64,000 bases of DNA. It comes from Nocardiopsis sp. YSL2. GTDB lineage: Bacteria > Actinomycetota > Actinomycetes > Streptosporangiales > Streptosporangiaceae. A model generated the notes under the pieces. The model made no database searches. It saw only the letters and a list, made by a program, of their open reading frames with translations, and had not been told where the DNA came from. A program made the position numbers and the translations under genes. Every line of letters starts with the position of its first letter. Position 1 is the stretch's first letter. Below, in pieces: positions 51,193 through 59,682 of this stretch. The stretch spans positions 682,001 through 746,000 of the forward strand of contig NZ_JAMOAO010000001.1 in the NCBI RefSeq assembly GCF_030555055.1. Direction: 5' to 3'.

Positions 51193-53169
51193 CTAGCGGC
51201 GCTCGCGGACGGCGGCCACGATCTCGGCCACCGCCTCGTCGATCGGCACACCGTTGTTCTGGGAGCCGTCGCGGTAGCGGAAGGACACGGCGTTCTTGCT
51301 GATGTCCTCTTCGCCGGCCAGCAGCATGAACGGGACCTTCTGCTTCTGGGCGTTGCGGATCTTCTTCTGCATGCGGTCGTCGCTCGCGTCGACCTCGACC
51401 CGCACACCCTCCGCGCGCAGCCTCGCGGCCACCTCCTGGAGGTAGGGCACGTGCTCGTCGGCGATGGGGATGCCCACCGCCTGCACCGGGGAGAGCCAGG
51501 CCGGGAAGGCGCCCGCGTAGTGCTCCAGCAGGACCGCGAAGAACCGCTCGATGGAGCCGAACAGGGCCCGGTGGATCATCACCGGACGCTGGCGGGTGCC
51601 GTCCGCGGCGGTGTACTCCAGGTCGAAGCGCTCGGGCAGGTTGAAGTCCAGCTGGATGGTGGACATCTGCCAGGTGCGGCCGATGGCGTCCTTGGCCTGG
51701 ACCGAGATCTTGGGGCCGTAGAAGGCGGCGCCGCCCGGGTCCATGACCAGCTCCAGGCCCTGCTTCTCCGCGGCCCGGCGCAGGGTGTCGGTGGCCTCGG
51801 CCCAGACCGTGTCGTCACCGATGTACTTCTCCGGGTCCTTGGTGGACAGCTCCAGGTAGAAGTCGTCCAGGCCGTAGTCGCGCAGCAGGTCGAGCACGAA
51901 GGTCAGCAGCGAGTCGAGCTCGTCCGCCATCTGCTCCTTGGTGCAGTAGATGTGCGCGTCGTCCTGGGTGAAGCCGCGGGCGCGGGTGAGCCCGTGCACC
52001 ACGCCGGACTTCTCGTACCGGTACACGGTTCCGAACTCGAACAGGCGCATCGGCAGCTCGCGGTAGGAGCGTCCGCGGGCGTCGAAGATGAGGTTGTGCA
52101 TCGGGCAGTTCATCGGCTTCAGGTAGTAGTCCTGACCGCCGTCGAGCTGCATGGGGGGGTACATGCCGTCCGCGTACCAGTCGAGGTGCCCCGACTTCTC
52201 GAACAGCGTGCTCTTGGTGGCGTGCGGGGAGTAGACGAACTCGTAGCCGCTCTCCTCGTGCCGCTGGCGCGAGTAGTCCTCCATCACGCGGCGGATGGTG
52301 CCGCCCTTGGGGTGGAACACCGCCAGGCCGGAGCCGATCTCGTCGGGGATGGAGAACAGGTCCAGTTCGGAGCCGAGCTTGCGGTGGTCGCGCTTCTCCG
52401 CCTCCTCCAGGAAGGCGAGGTAGGCCTTGAGGGCGTCCTTGTCCTCCCAGGCCGTGCCGTAGACGCGCTGGAGCTGGGGGTTGGTCTCCTTGCCCCGCCA
52501 GTAGGCGGCGGCGGTACGCATGAGCTTGAAGGCCGGGATGGCCTTGGTGGTGGGCACGTGCGGACCCCGGCACAGGTCCTTCCAGCACTGCTCGCCCGTG
52601 CGCGGGTGGACGTTGTCGTAGATGGTGAGCTCGCCCGCGCCCACCTCCACGCCGGCGCCCTCGGCCGCCTCGGCCGCGTCGCTGCCCTTGATACCGATGA
52701 GCTCCAGCTTGTAGGGCTCGGTGGCGAGCTCGGCGCGGGCCTCGTCGTCGGTGACGACGCGGCGGTCGAAGCGCTGCCCCTGCTTGACGATCTGCTGCAT
52801 CTTCTTCTCGATGCTCTTGAGATCGGCGGGGGTGAACGGCTCGGCGACGTCGAAGTCGTAGTAGAAGCCGTTCTCCACGGGCGGGCCGATGCCGAGCTTG
52901 GCCTCGGGGAAGAGCTCCTGGACGGCCTGGGCGAGGACGTGCGCGGTGGAGTGGCGCAGGATCGCCCGGCCCTCCTCGGACTCGATGGTGACCGGCTCCA
53001 CGACGTCGCCGTCGGCCAGCTCGCGCGCGAGATCGCGCGGCTCGCCGTTGACCAGTGCCGCGATGACGGTCCTGCCGTCGGCGTCCAGCGCCTGTCCCGC
53101 CGTGGTCGTGGCCGCCACCGCACGCGGGGTTCCGGCGAGGGTGATGTGCAGCTCAGGCGCGGCGGACAC
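51193..53169 (-). CDS. thrS: Threonyl-tRNA synthetase
   Basis: A 658-residue class II aminoacyl-tRNA synthetase. In order: N-terminal TGS domain ([20 protein letters not shown]), editing domain with [17 protein letters not shown] and the [12 protein letters not shown] metal site, catalytic core with [20 protein letters not shown] and [18 protein letters not shown], and the anticodon-binding domain ([20 protein letters not shown]). GTG 53169 with AGGAG 6 nt upstream is preferred over a longer frame. It is essential for translation. The 5' region (53170-53579) shows no T-box or leader peptide. Confidence 0.97.
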   Translation of the reverse strand: MSAAPELHITLAGTPRAVAATTTAGQALDADGRTVIAALVNGEPRDLARELADGDVVEPVTIESEEGRAILRHSTAHVLAQAVQELFPEAKLGIGPPVENGFYYDFDVAEPFTPADLKSIEKKMQQIVKQGQRFDRRVVTDDEARAELATEPYKLELIGIKGSDAAEAAEGAGVEVGAGELTIYDNVHPRTGEQCWKDLCRGPHVPTTKAIPAFKLMRTAAAYWRGKETNPQLQRVYGTAWEDKDALKAYLAFLEEAEKRDHRKLGSELDLFSIPDEIGSGLAVFHPKGGTIRRVMEDYSRQRHEESGYEFVYSPHATKSTLFEKSGHLDWYADGMYPPMQLDGGQDYYLKPMNCPMHNLIFDARGRSYRELPMRLFEFGTVYRYEKSGVVHGLTRARGFTQDDAHIYCTKEQMADELDSLLTFVLDLLRDYGLDDFYLELSTKDPEKYIGDDTVWAEATDTLRRAAEKQGLELVMDPGGAAFYGPKISVQAKDAIGRTWQMSTIQLDFNLPERFDLEYTAADGTRQRPVMIHRALFGSIERFFAVLLEHYAGAFPAWLSPVQAVGIPIADEHVPYLQEVAARLRAEGVRVEVDASDDRMQKKIRNAQKQKVPFMLLAGEEDISKNAVSFRYRDGSQNNGVPIDEAVAEIVAAVRERR

Positions 53170-53579
53170 GGTGACTCCTAGTGATGACGTGGGTCGGGTG
53201 GGACGCCAGGGCTTGCGCACGCGATCACGTGCCACCACCGCGGGCGGCCTGGCGTTTCGCCTTCGATGCTATCGGCTCCGAACCGGGTCCGCTTCGGCCG
53301 TCCACAGGCGGGGGGGCGGGCACCTCGGGGGACAAGGCGGACGATTCGGCCCGAATGATTCGGCCACCCCACGAGATGCGCCCATCACCGGACAGGACGG
53401 AGATCGGAGAACACGGATGGACGATCTGTCACGAATCATCACGTTCGCTGGAACTCACCCACAGCGCGCCGGGAGGCCATTGATCACGGATGCGGGATCA
53501 GTGACAATCAGCAGACATCCGACCCCATTCCTTGGCCGACCGAATGCTCCCACTCACTCCGACCGAATACTGTGAGCGC
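53170..53579. other. Gene-free interval between thrS and the PGPGW gene
   Basis: 410 bp with divergent genes on both sides. Lower GC near 53420-53570. Apart from the -10 box at 53568 I see no regulatory signal; in particular no T-box (no T-box bulge sequence or terminator/antiterminator pair) before thrS. Confidence 0.4.
53568..53573 (+). promoter_or_regulatory. -10 box of a leaderless gene
   Basis: TACTGT, 6 nt, then ATG 53580, which is also the start of the conserved-length protein; no ribosome binding site. Confidence 0.45.
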
Positions 53580-53996
53580 ATGTCACCGAGCCCAACGAGC
53601 GGCGGCCCACCGGCCCCGGAGACATCCCCCACCCGCCATGCCCGCGTCCGCCGATGGCGGCGCCTGCGCGCACGGCTGCGCCTCTTCCGCAGGCGCATGC
53701 ACACCCACCCGGCACTCCATCTCCCCTGGCGGGTGCTCGTCGGCACGGTCGGCGCCGTCGTCATCCTCGCGGGACTGGTCATGATGGTCTTCCCCGGACC
53801 GGGGATCGCCTCGGTCCTGCTGGGCCTGGTCATCCTCAGCACCGAGTTCCGGTGGGCGAACAGCCTGGTGCGACCGGTGCGGGTCTGGAGCAGGCGTGCC
53901 GAGCGCTTCGGCCACCGCAAGAAGGACCAGTACCTCAGGTGGTGGCGGGCACGCCGCGCCGCCAAGGGGCACCGCACGTCCTCGCGCTCGAAATAG
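53580..53996 (+). CDS. PGPGW-family small membrane protein (TIGR02611-like)
   Basis: A 138-residue protein. A basic N-terminal half (RRWRRLRARLRLFRRRMH) precedes a membrane hairpin with the family motif: LVGTVGAVVILAGLVMMVFP, GPGIASVLLGLVILSTEFRW. The C-terminus is again basic (RRAERFGHRKKDQYLRWW). This family (PGPGW) is common in actinomycetes, role unknown. Starting at the ATG with a -10 box 6 nt upstream removes 16 extra residues that a longer reading would add. Confidence 0.85.
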   Translation: MSPSPTSGGPPAPETSPTRHARVRRWRRLRARLRLFRRRMHTHPALHLPWRVLVGTVGAVVILAGLVMMVFPGPGIASVLLGLVILSTEFRWANSLVRPVRVWSRRAERFGHRKKDQYLRWWRARRAAKGHRTSSRSK

Positions 53997-54088
53997 ACAC
54001 GCCCGATTCACCGATTGCAGCAAACCGAATCCCGGCTCCGGGCACGACCGTCCACGTTGCCCGGTCCTGACCGGACCGAAACCACGAA

Positions 54089-54126
54089 AGAGGGGCCGAC
54101 TCCGTTCGAACGGAGTCGGCCCCTCT
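54089..54126. terminator. Bidirectional terminator after the PGPGW gene and tRNA-Val
   Basis: AGAGGGGCCGACTCCG with loop TTCGAA and perfect complement (a 38-bp perfect palindrome overall). It lies between the gene on the plus strand and the tRNA on the minus strand. Confidence 0.85.
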
Positions 54127-54132
54127 GCACTG

Positions 54133-54206
54133 TGGGCGATACTGGACTCGAACCAGTGACCTCGTCGGTGTGAACGACGCGCTCTAGCCAACTGAGCTAA
54201 TCGCCC
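54133..54206 (-). tRNA. tRNA-Val (anticodon CAC)
   Basis: 74 nt. Acceptor GGGCGAT pairs with ATCGCCC, D-arm GCTC-AGTTGGCTA-GAGC, anticodon arm CGTCG-TTCACAC-CGACG with anticodon CAC, T-arm ACTGG-TTCGAGT-CCAGT. CCA is not encoded. Confidence 0.95.
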
Positions 54207-54247
54207 CGATGTGCTGCCCTGTCCGCCCTGTCGGCCGGACAACAAGA

Positions 54248-54253
54248 ACTCTA
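54248..54253 (-). promoter_or_regulatory. -10 box of the tRNA-Val gene
   Basis: Minus strand TAGAGT followed by TCTT. The identical ten bases TAGAGTTCTT precede the tRNA-Gly cluster at 56990, so this is probably the shared tRNA promoter element. No consensus -35. Confidence 0.45.
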
Positions 54254-54421
54254 GCGCATGTTCGGGGGTGGTCCGCGCACACCGCCCCACCGGCCGGCGG
54301 GGCCACACTGTGACAGAGGTCACACCCGACGATCGGTGCGTTCGCTGGGACGTCGCTCCCCCGTCATGTAGCCCGCGCACAGAAGGAGATCCAGCCCCCG
54401 CTCTCCCGCCGCGGGGCCCGA

Positions 54422-54494
54422 GTCATTACCATTACGTGACGCGGGCCACGCGACATGGGGAAATCTTTGGTTTCCCCTGGTCATTACAGTGACG
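54422..54494 (+). repeat. Repeated GTCATTAC...GTGACG sites upstream of the SsgB-like gene
   Basis: GTCATTAC-6 nt-GTGACG (54422-54441) and GTCATTAC-1 nt-GTGACG (54480-54494) in the same orientation, 58 bp apart. The 474-bp interval 54207-54680 has no gene. Candidate binding sites of a developmental regulator. Confidence 0.35.
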
Positions 54495-54680
54495 AAGGAT
54501 CGTGGAGCCGCCATGCGGCGCGCTGGGCCCGCAGGGCGGGCAGCGAGACCTCCGGTCCCACCCGACCAAGAAAGTCTCCGTACTCACGTCATAGTCCGCG
54601 AACGAGCGCGTTGGAGCGAGTGAGACGGCAACCGACCCGCGCCGGAACAGCTGGGCCGGACGAGAAAAGGTTTGGCGAAC

Positions 54681-55103
54681 ATGAACAGTAGCGACACCAC
54701 TGCCACCGCCGAGCTGGGCCTGCGGCTCGTGGTCCCGGAACGTACCGCGGTTCCCCTGGTCGCACGGCTCGACTACGGAGCGAGCGACCCGTACGCGATC
54801 CGAGTGGCGTTCCACACGGGCGAGGACACCCCAGTGGAGTGGATCTTCGCCCGCGAGCTCCTCACCGTGGGCATCGTCCGCCCGGTCGGCGAGGGCGACG
54901 TGCGCGTGTGGCCCTCCAAGGACGACAGCGGCGAGCGCACCGTGAGCATCTCCCTCTCCTCGCCCTTCGGGCAGGCCGAGTTCGACACGCAGGTGTCCCC
55001 CCTGGCGGAGTTCCTGCACCGCACGTACGAGATCGTGCCCGCCGGCCAGGAGGCGCAGTTCGTGGACCTCGACGAGGAGATCCAGCAGCACCTGTACTCC
55101 TAG
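54681..55103 (+). CDS. SsgA/SsgB-like sporulation and division protein
   Basis: A 140-residue SsgA-like protein. ELGLRLVVPERTAVPLVARL, YGASDPYAIRVAFHTGEDTP, VEWIFARELLTVGIVRPVGE, GDVRVWPSKDD and SLSSPFGQAEFD match the family through its length. SsgB recruits FtsZ to sporulation septa in Streptomyces. I chose ATG 54681 (AAAAGG 10 nt upstream), which gives the family-like MNSSDTTATAELGLRL. The next gene is convergent, with an 18-bp terminator in between. Which member of the family it is cannot be fixed without alignment; SsgB is the conserved one. Confidence 0.88.
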   Translation: MNSSDTTATAELGLRLVVPERTAVPLVARLDYGASDPYAIRVAFHTGEDTPVEWIFARELLTVGIVRPVGEGDVRVWPSKDDSGERTVSISLSSPFGQAEFDTQVSPLAEFLHRTYEIVPAGQEAQFVDLDEEIQQHLYS

Positions 55104-55190
55104 GACCGGCCGTCGGGCGGGCCTTCGCACCCGCCCCGTCCCCGCCGCGCGCCCCGCGCGCAGGGGAACGGACGACGGCACAGGACGACG

Positions 55191-55231
55191 ACGCCCGAGG
55201 GGCGGCGCCCACAGCGCCGCCCCTCGGGCGT
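55191..55231. terminator. Bidirectional terminator between SsgB-like and aminotransferase genes
   Basis: ACGCCCGAGGGGCGGCGC, 5-nt loop CCACA, perfect 18-bp complement, between convergent stops. Confidence 0.85.
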
Positions 55232-55243
55232 GCCCGGTCCCGG

Positions 55244-56086
55244 TCAGGGGTCCAGGCGTTCGGCGGCGTGCTCGGCGAACACCGCGGCCGCCTTGGCCGA
55301 CACCGGCCCCACGCCCGCGGAGACCTCTCGGCCGTCGATGCGCAGGATCGGCTGGACGTCGCGCCCGGTGGAGGTCAGGAAGGCCTCGGAGACCTCCGGG
55401 AGGCGCTCCATGGGAACGTCCTCCTCTTCCCCGCCGAACCACTCCAGGACCAGCTCGCGGGTGATCCCCGCCAGCGGACCGGCCGACAGCGGCGGCGTCA
55501 CGAGCCGGCCGTCGAGGACGACGAAGATGTTGCTGCCGGTGCCCTCGCACAGGTTCCCGGCGATGTTGCGGAACACCGCCTCGCTGCCGCCGCGCTCCTT
55601 GGCGTAGGCCAGGGCGCGCACGTTGTCGGCGTAGGAGGTGGTCTTGAGGCCGGCCAGCGCGCCGAACTCGTTGCGCGGCCAGGGGGCCACCACGACGTCG
55701 GTGTGCGGCGGGACGGACGGGAAGGGGCCCACCGCCACGATGGCGGTCTGCTCCCCCGACGCGCGGTCCGACCCCAAGGGACCGGTCCCGTCGGTGACGG
55801 TGACGCGCACGCGCGCGTCGGTGAGGTCCGGATTGGCCGCCAGTGCCCGGGCGACGCCGTCGGCGATCAGCTCCAGGTCGGGTTCGGCCATGCCGAGGCC
55901 CCGCGCCGACCGCGCCAGGCGGCGCAGGTGGCGGGTGAGCGCGAACGGTCGGCCGCCCTGGGCGCGCACGGTCTCGAAGACACCGTCGCCGACGGTGATG
56001 CCGTGGTCGGACACCGGAATGCGGGCTTCGGACCCATCGACGACCGTCCCCCGGCCGTAGCCGGCCCCAGCGATCCACACCCTCAT
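55244..56086 (-). CDS. Class IV aminotransferase/aminodeoxychorismate lyase-like
   Basis: A 280-residue fold-type IV PLP enzyme. VWIAGAGYGRGTVVDGSEAR, VSDHGITVGDGVFETVRA, the PLP-lysine region LAGLKTTSYADNVRALAYAK and NLCEGTGSNIFVVLDGRLVT followed by PLSAGPLAGITRELVLEW are the family blocks. Most like aminodeoxychorismate lyase (PabC) or D-amino acid/branched-chain transaminase subfamilies; the short N-terminus and LKTTSYADN favour PabC-like. ATG 56086 follows GGGGGG. No pabA/pabB beside it. Confidence 0.88.
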   Translation of the reverse strand: MRVWIAGAGYGRGTVVDGSEARIPVSDHGITVGDGVFETVRAQGGRPFALTRHLRRLARSARGLGMAEPDLELIADGVARALAANPDLTDARVRVTVTDGTGPLGSDRASGEQTAIVAVGPFPSVPPHTDVVVAPWPRNEFGALAGLKTTSYADNVRALAYAKERGGSEAVFRNIAGNLCEGTGSNIFVVLDGRLVTPPLSAGPLAGITRELVLEWFGGEEEDVPMERLPEVSEAFLTSTGRDVQPILRIDGREVSAGVGPVSAKAAAVFAEHAAERLDP

Positions 56087-56478
56087 GGCAAACCCCCCAG
56101 TTCTCGGCTGTCCGCGTACCCGCGGCGACACCACGATCCTCCCACCCGGGAGTGTCCGGGGCCGCATGACGGGGAAGGGTGGTCTACCCGGGACAACACC
56201 GTGTTGGCAAGGCCCTTGTCCGGCACCGGCCGCGGTTCTGGATTCCGACAGACCACGATGAGGGCGTCAACGCAGGTCAGGCCAGCACCAAACGACTGTG
56301 GGCCACCCTGGTGACGCTGTGGCCCACAGACAGATAAGTTACGAATGGCTATCATCTGGGCAACGCTTATGCGGGACCAGTGACGGCTGGCCCGCGCCTT
56401 CCCCCACAGAGGCCCGGCCAACGGTCCAGAGTGCGCGTGTCCCCCCACGCCCGACCAACAGACAGAGCAAAGAGAGAC
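56087..56478. other. Gene-free interval with an 11-bp inverted repeat
   Basis: 392 bp between divergent genes. CTGTGGGCCAC (56296-56306) and GTGGCCCACAG (56319-56329) form a perfect 11-bp hairpin with a 12-nt loop, 150 bp before the roadblock gene; TATCAT (56350-56355) downstream may be its -10 box. A smaller palindrome CAACACCGTGTTG lies near 56192. Confidence 0.45.
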
Positions 56479-56910
56479 ATGACCCCACCGAGCACCGCCC
56501 GCGGAGAACTCAGCTGGCTGCTGGACGATCTCCTCACCCGGGCCTCCGGTACACAGCACGCCATCGTTCTGTCCACCGACGGGCTTCTCATGGCCACCTC
56601 CAGCGGACTGGACCGACCCGCCGCGGAACACCTGTCGGCGATCGCCTCGGGCCTGCACAGCCTCGCGGGCGGCGCGAGCAAGCAGTTCTCCGCAGGGGGT
56701 ATCCGGCAGAGCATCATCGAGATGGACCGCGCCTTCCTGTTCGTGGCCGCCGCCGGCGAGGGGGCGTGCATGGCCCTGATGTCGGACGCGGACAGCGACG
56801 TGGGGCTCATCGCCTACGAGATGAACAAGGTGATCGAACGGGTCGGGCAGTACCTGTCCGCTCCGCCGCGCCCCGACATGCCGTCGACGCCCGCGCACCT
56901 GGAGCAGTAG
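56479..56910 (+). CDS. Roadblock/LC7-domain protein (CvnB-like)
   Basis: A 143-residue roadblock/LC7 protein, the fold of MglB-type GTPase regulators. ELSWLLDDLLTRASGTQHAI begins the domain, followed by VLSTDGLLMATSSGLDRPAA and SIIEMDRAFLFVAAAGEGAC. In Streptomyces such proteins are the B member of conservons, next to a sensor kinase (A), DUF742 (C) and a Ras-like GTPase (D). None of those is encoded beside it here, so it is an orphan. ATG 56479 follows AGAGAGAC. Confidence 0.88.
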   Translation: MTPPSTARGELSWLLDDLLTRASGTQHAIVLSTDGLLMATSSGLDRPAAEHLSAIASGLHSLAGGASKQFSAGGIRQSIIEMDRAFLFVAAAGEGACMALMSDADSDVGLIAYEMNKVIERVGQYLSAPPRPDMPSTPAHLEQ

Positions 56911-56989
56911 CCGGGCGGCTCGCGCCCGCCCCGCCGGGGGTGTGAGCGCGCCCTCAGCAATCCGATTTCGCGCTTGGCCGGGTATCCGC

Positions 56990-56995
56990 TAGAGT
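56990..56995 (+). promoter_or_regulatory. -10 box of the tRNA cluster
   Basis: TAGAGT (extended TAGAGTTCTT), 59 nt before tRNA-Gly 1; a weak TTCGCG lies 17 nt upstream. The same decamer precedes tRNA-Val at 54248 on the other strand. Confidence 0.5.
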
Positions 56996-57054
56996 TCTTA
57001 ACGCAGCGAGGGGGACAGCCGGTCGCACCGGTGAACGCCCCGGGAACTCGCCGC

Positions 57055-57127
57055 GCGGACGTGGCTCAGCTGGTAGAGCATCACCTTGCCAAGGTGAGGG
57101 TCGCGGGTTCGAATCCCGTCGTCCGCT
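57055..57127 (+). tRNA. tRNA-Gly (anticodon GCC), copy 1
   Basis: 73 nt; acceptor GCGGACG with CGTCCGC, anticodon arm TCACC-TTGCCAA-GGTGA. CCA not encoded. Identical to copy 2. Confidence 0.96.
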
Positions 57128-57194
57128 CGGAAACGGTGTGTTCCGCCACCCCAGGGTGGCGGAGCCATCGGGCCGGAGTGCGCTCCGGCCGCAC

Positions 57195-57267
57195 GCGGAC
57201 GTGGCTCAGCTGGTAGAGCATCACCTTGCCAAGGTGAGGGTCGCGGGTTCGAATCCCGTCGTCCGCT
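57195..57267 (+). tRNA. tRNA-Gly (anticodon GCC), copy 2
   Basis: 73 nt and identical to copy 1, 140 bp downstream. The 67-bp spacer between the copies contains two hairpins, CCGCCACCC/GGGTGGCGG and GGCCGGAG/CTCCGGCC. Confidence 0.96.
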
Positions 57268-57316
57268 CGGAGAGGCCCATGCGGGTGTCACTTCACGGCT
57301 CCCACCGGTGCTTTCT

Positions 57317-57388
57317 GGCGGAGTGTCCGAGTGGCTTAGGTAAGGGACTGCAAATCCCTGCACACGGGTTCGATTCCCGTCTCCGCCT
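57317..57388 (+). tRNA. tRNA-Cys (anticodon GCA)
   Basis: 72 nt; acceptor GGCGGAG with CTCCGCC, anticodon arm AGGGA-CTGCAAA-TCCCT. CCA not encoded. Confidence 0.95.
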
Positions 57389-57416
57389 CGTAGGCCTCGT
57401 CCCCCGACGAGGACGA

Positions 57417-57490
<74 letters not shown>

Positions 57491-57504
57491 CCAGCATCAC
57501 CGCG

Positions 57505-57526
57505 GGCCAGAGCTTCGGCTCTGGCC
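57505..57526 (+). terminator. Terminator of the tRNA cluster
   Basis: GGCCAGAGC, loop TTCG, perfect complement, then TTTC. The rest of the 326-bp interval 57491-57816 holds no gene that I can support. Confidence 0.75.
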
Positions 57527-57816
57527 TTTCGCGTGCCCGGGGTGCCAGGGCGGTCCCCGCGCCCGGCCGACAACGCACCGAACACCACGGCGTCCGGCAG
57601 CAGTGCGCGACCCTCCGACGCCGCCCGCGCACCCCCGGGCCCCTTCAGTCCTCCGTCCCGGTGTCCGATGCCTGCGGCGGTCCGCGACCCCGGGGGCGTG
57701 GTGGACCACGCGGAGCCCAGGAGCCGGTCCAGGGACTCCGGACGCCGCCACCGCGGTGGCCGGGGTTGGGTGGGCGGGGCGTACCGGGGCGTCCGTGAGG
57801 TGGCCTCCTGGGCCCG

Positions 57817-59238
57817 CTAGCCGACGATCGGGCGTTCCTCCGGGAGTTCGTAGCGGCGCGGACGGCGGCGCAGGGCCAGGGCCGAGGCCAGGGTGATGGG
57901 CCCGATACGGCCGACGAACATCAGGAAGATGATGATGCACTCCCCCGCGACGGGCAGGTCCCCGGTGATGCCCGTGGACAGCCCGACCGTGCCGAACGCC
58001 GACGTGGTCTCGAACAGGATCTCGTCCAGCGAGAACGGGGTGATGGTCATCAGAGCCACGGTCGCCGTCATCACCAGCCCGATGGCCAGCAGGACGACCG
58101 TGGTCGCCTGGGAGACCACTCCGTCGCTCAGGCGCCGGTCCGACACGTGGACGGTCTGCTCGCCGCGCACGTTGGCGAGGATGACGAAGGCCAGCAGGGC
58201 GAACGTCGTGACCTTGATGCCGCCGGCGGTCCCGGCGCTGCCGCCGCCGACGAACATCAGGATGTCCGTCACGAGGAGCGTCTGGGTGTTCATCTCACCG
58301 AAGGGCAGGCTGTTGAACCCGGCCGTCCTGGGCATCACGGCCTGGAAGAACGCCGCGAGGATCTTGCCGCGCAGGTCCAGGCCGCCCATCGTCGCCGGGT
58401 TGCGCCACTCCAGCACGAGGAAGGCCGTGAAGGCGACGACCAGCAGCACGGCCGTGGTCACGAGGGTGATCTTGGCGTGCAGCGACCAGTGGTACCGCTC
58501 CCTCCGGCGGCGGCTGAAGCGCCACAGCTCCAGCCACACCGGGAACCCGAGCCCGCCCGCGATCACCGCGACGGCCACCGGCACGGAGATCCACAGGTCG
58601 GTGACGAACCCCTCCAGGCTGTCGGAGTACAGCGCGAAGCCGGCGTTGTTGAACGCCGACACCGCGTGGAAGAGCCCGAAGTAGGCGGCGTGCCCGAGCG
58701 GGTCGCCGTAGTGCAGCCACCAGCGCAGGGCGAGGACGACCGCGAGCACCGCCTCGGCGACGAGTGTGACGGTGACGATTCCCTTGACCAGTTGGCGGAC
58801 GTCGCCCAGGGTCAGGCTCTTGGCCTCGGAGCTGGTGCGCACGGCCATCCGCAGGCCCAGCCGCCGGCCCACGACCATGGTCAGCACGGTGGCCAGGACC
58901 ATGATGCCCAGACCGCCGATCTGGATCAGGGCGAGGATGACGGCCTCGCCGAAGGCCGACCAGTACTCCGGGGTGTCCACGACGATCAGCCCGGTCACGC
59001 ACACCGCCGAGGTCGCCGTGAACAGCGCCGTGACGACGCCGGCCCCCTCCCCCGTCTCGGTCGCGGCGGGCAGCGACAGCAGGACCGTGCCGAGCAGGAT
59101 CACCGTCGCGAACGCCCCGGCCGTGAGCTGGGGCGGCTTGGCCCAGCCGGACAGGCTCTGGAGGAACCGGTCGGCCCGCTGCCGCGTGTTCCGCCCGAGG
59201 CGGACCGCCCGTTCCCGGGCCCCTCGTACGGTCCTCAC
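57817..59238 (-). CDS. TrkH/KtrB-type potassium transporter
   Basis: A 473-residue K+ translocating subunit with four M1-P-M2 repeats. The four selectivity-filter regions are visible: TATSAVCVTGLIVVD, HAVSAFNNAGFALYSD, AVMPRTAGFNSLP and TTSAFGTVGLSTGITG. It would take up K+ using the membrane potential together with a cytoplasmic KtrA/TrkA gating ring, which is not encoded here. GTG 59238 with GAGGGGA 8 nt upstream. Cytoplasmic N-terminus is basic (GARERAVRLGRNTRQR). Upstream 59239-59619 has no gene. Confidence 0.93.
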   Translation of the reverse strand: MRTVRGARERAVRLGRNTRQRADRFLQSLSGWAKPPQLTAGAFATVILLGTVLLSLPAATETGEGAGVVTALFTATSAVCVTGLIVVDTPEYWSAFGEAVILALIQIGGLGIMVLATVLTMVVGRRLGLRMAVRTSSEAKSLTLGDVRQLVKGIVTVTLVAEAVLAVVLALRWWLHYGDPLGHAAYFGLFHAVSAFNNAGFALYSDSLEGFVTDLWISVPVAVAVIAGGLGFPVWLELWRFSRRRRERYHWSLHAKITLVTTAVLLVVAFTAFLVLEWRNPATMGGLDLRGKILAAFFQAVMPRTAGFNSLPFGEMNTQTLLVTDILMFVGGGSAGTAGGIKVTTFALLAFVILANVRGEQTVHVSDRRLSDGVVSQATTVVLLAIGLVMTATVALMTITPFSLDEILFETTSAFGTVGLSTGITGDLPVAGECIIIFLMFVGRIGPITLASALALRRRPRRYELPEERPIVG

Positions 59239-59619
59239 CCTCTCGTCCCCTCGGTGCCCTGGGAAGGGTCGTCGACGACCAGGATCCGTTGTCGCTCGTC
59301 CATAGGGGTGGTTCGTCCTCCGTACCGAGTGCCGGACGCGTCGTCCGGTGCAAAAGGGATGCTAGTGACCGGCGCCGTCCGTACTGATCAGGCGGGGTAC
59401 CGCGAGTCGCCGGACGCCCGCATGCCCCGCGCCGATTCGACTCTGAGACAACGGACCGAACAGCGCAAATCATGACAACACGTTCTTAACAGCCGAAAAC
59501 TGAAGTCCGCGCCCCGTTCCTGGTCCGGCATCCGCTTCCCCGTCGAGCGGAGGACAGAAGGGGGACGGACGGGAACCCGCGAGGGCATGTGGCGAGTCGC
59601 ACATCTCCCAGGGTGCACG
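59239..59619. other. Gene-free interval upstream of the potassium transporter
   Basis: About 380 bp, with a lower-GC patch at 59450-59510 that probably holds the transporter promoter on the minus strand. No clear hexamer pair; nothing else seen. Confidence 0.35.
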
Positions 59620-59648
59620 ACCCGGAGTGGGTCGGACCCGATCCGGGT
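59620..59648 (-). terminator. Terminator after the DUF5685 gene
   Basis: Nested hairpin: ACCCGGA/TCCGGGT outside and GGGTC/GACCC inside, 35 bp after the stop at 59683. Confidence 0.55.
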
Positions 59649-59682
59649 GCCGGCGGAGGCGCACCGGTGCCGCGCCGGCCGG

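Noticed and set aside
53170..53579. T-box or leader-peptide attenuator before thrS
   Set aside because: No T-box consensus, no terminator/antiterminator pair, no short Thr-rich peptide.
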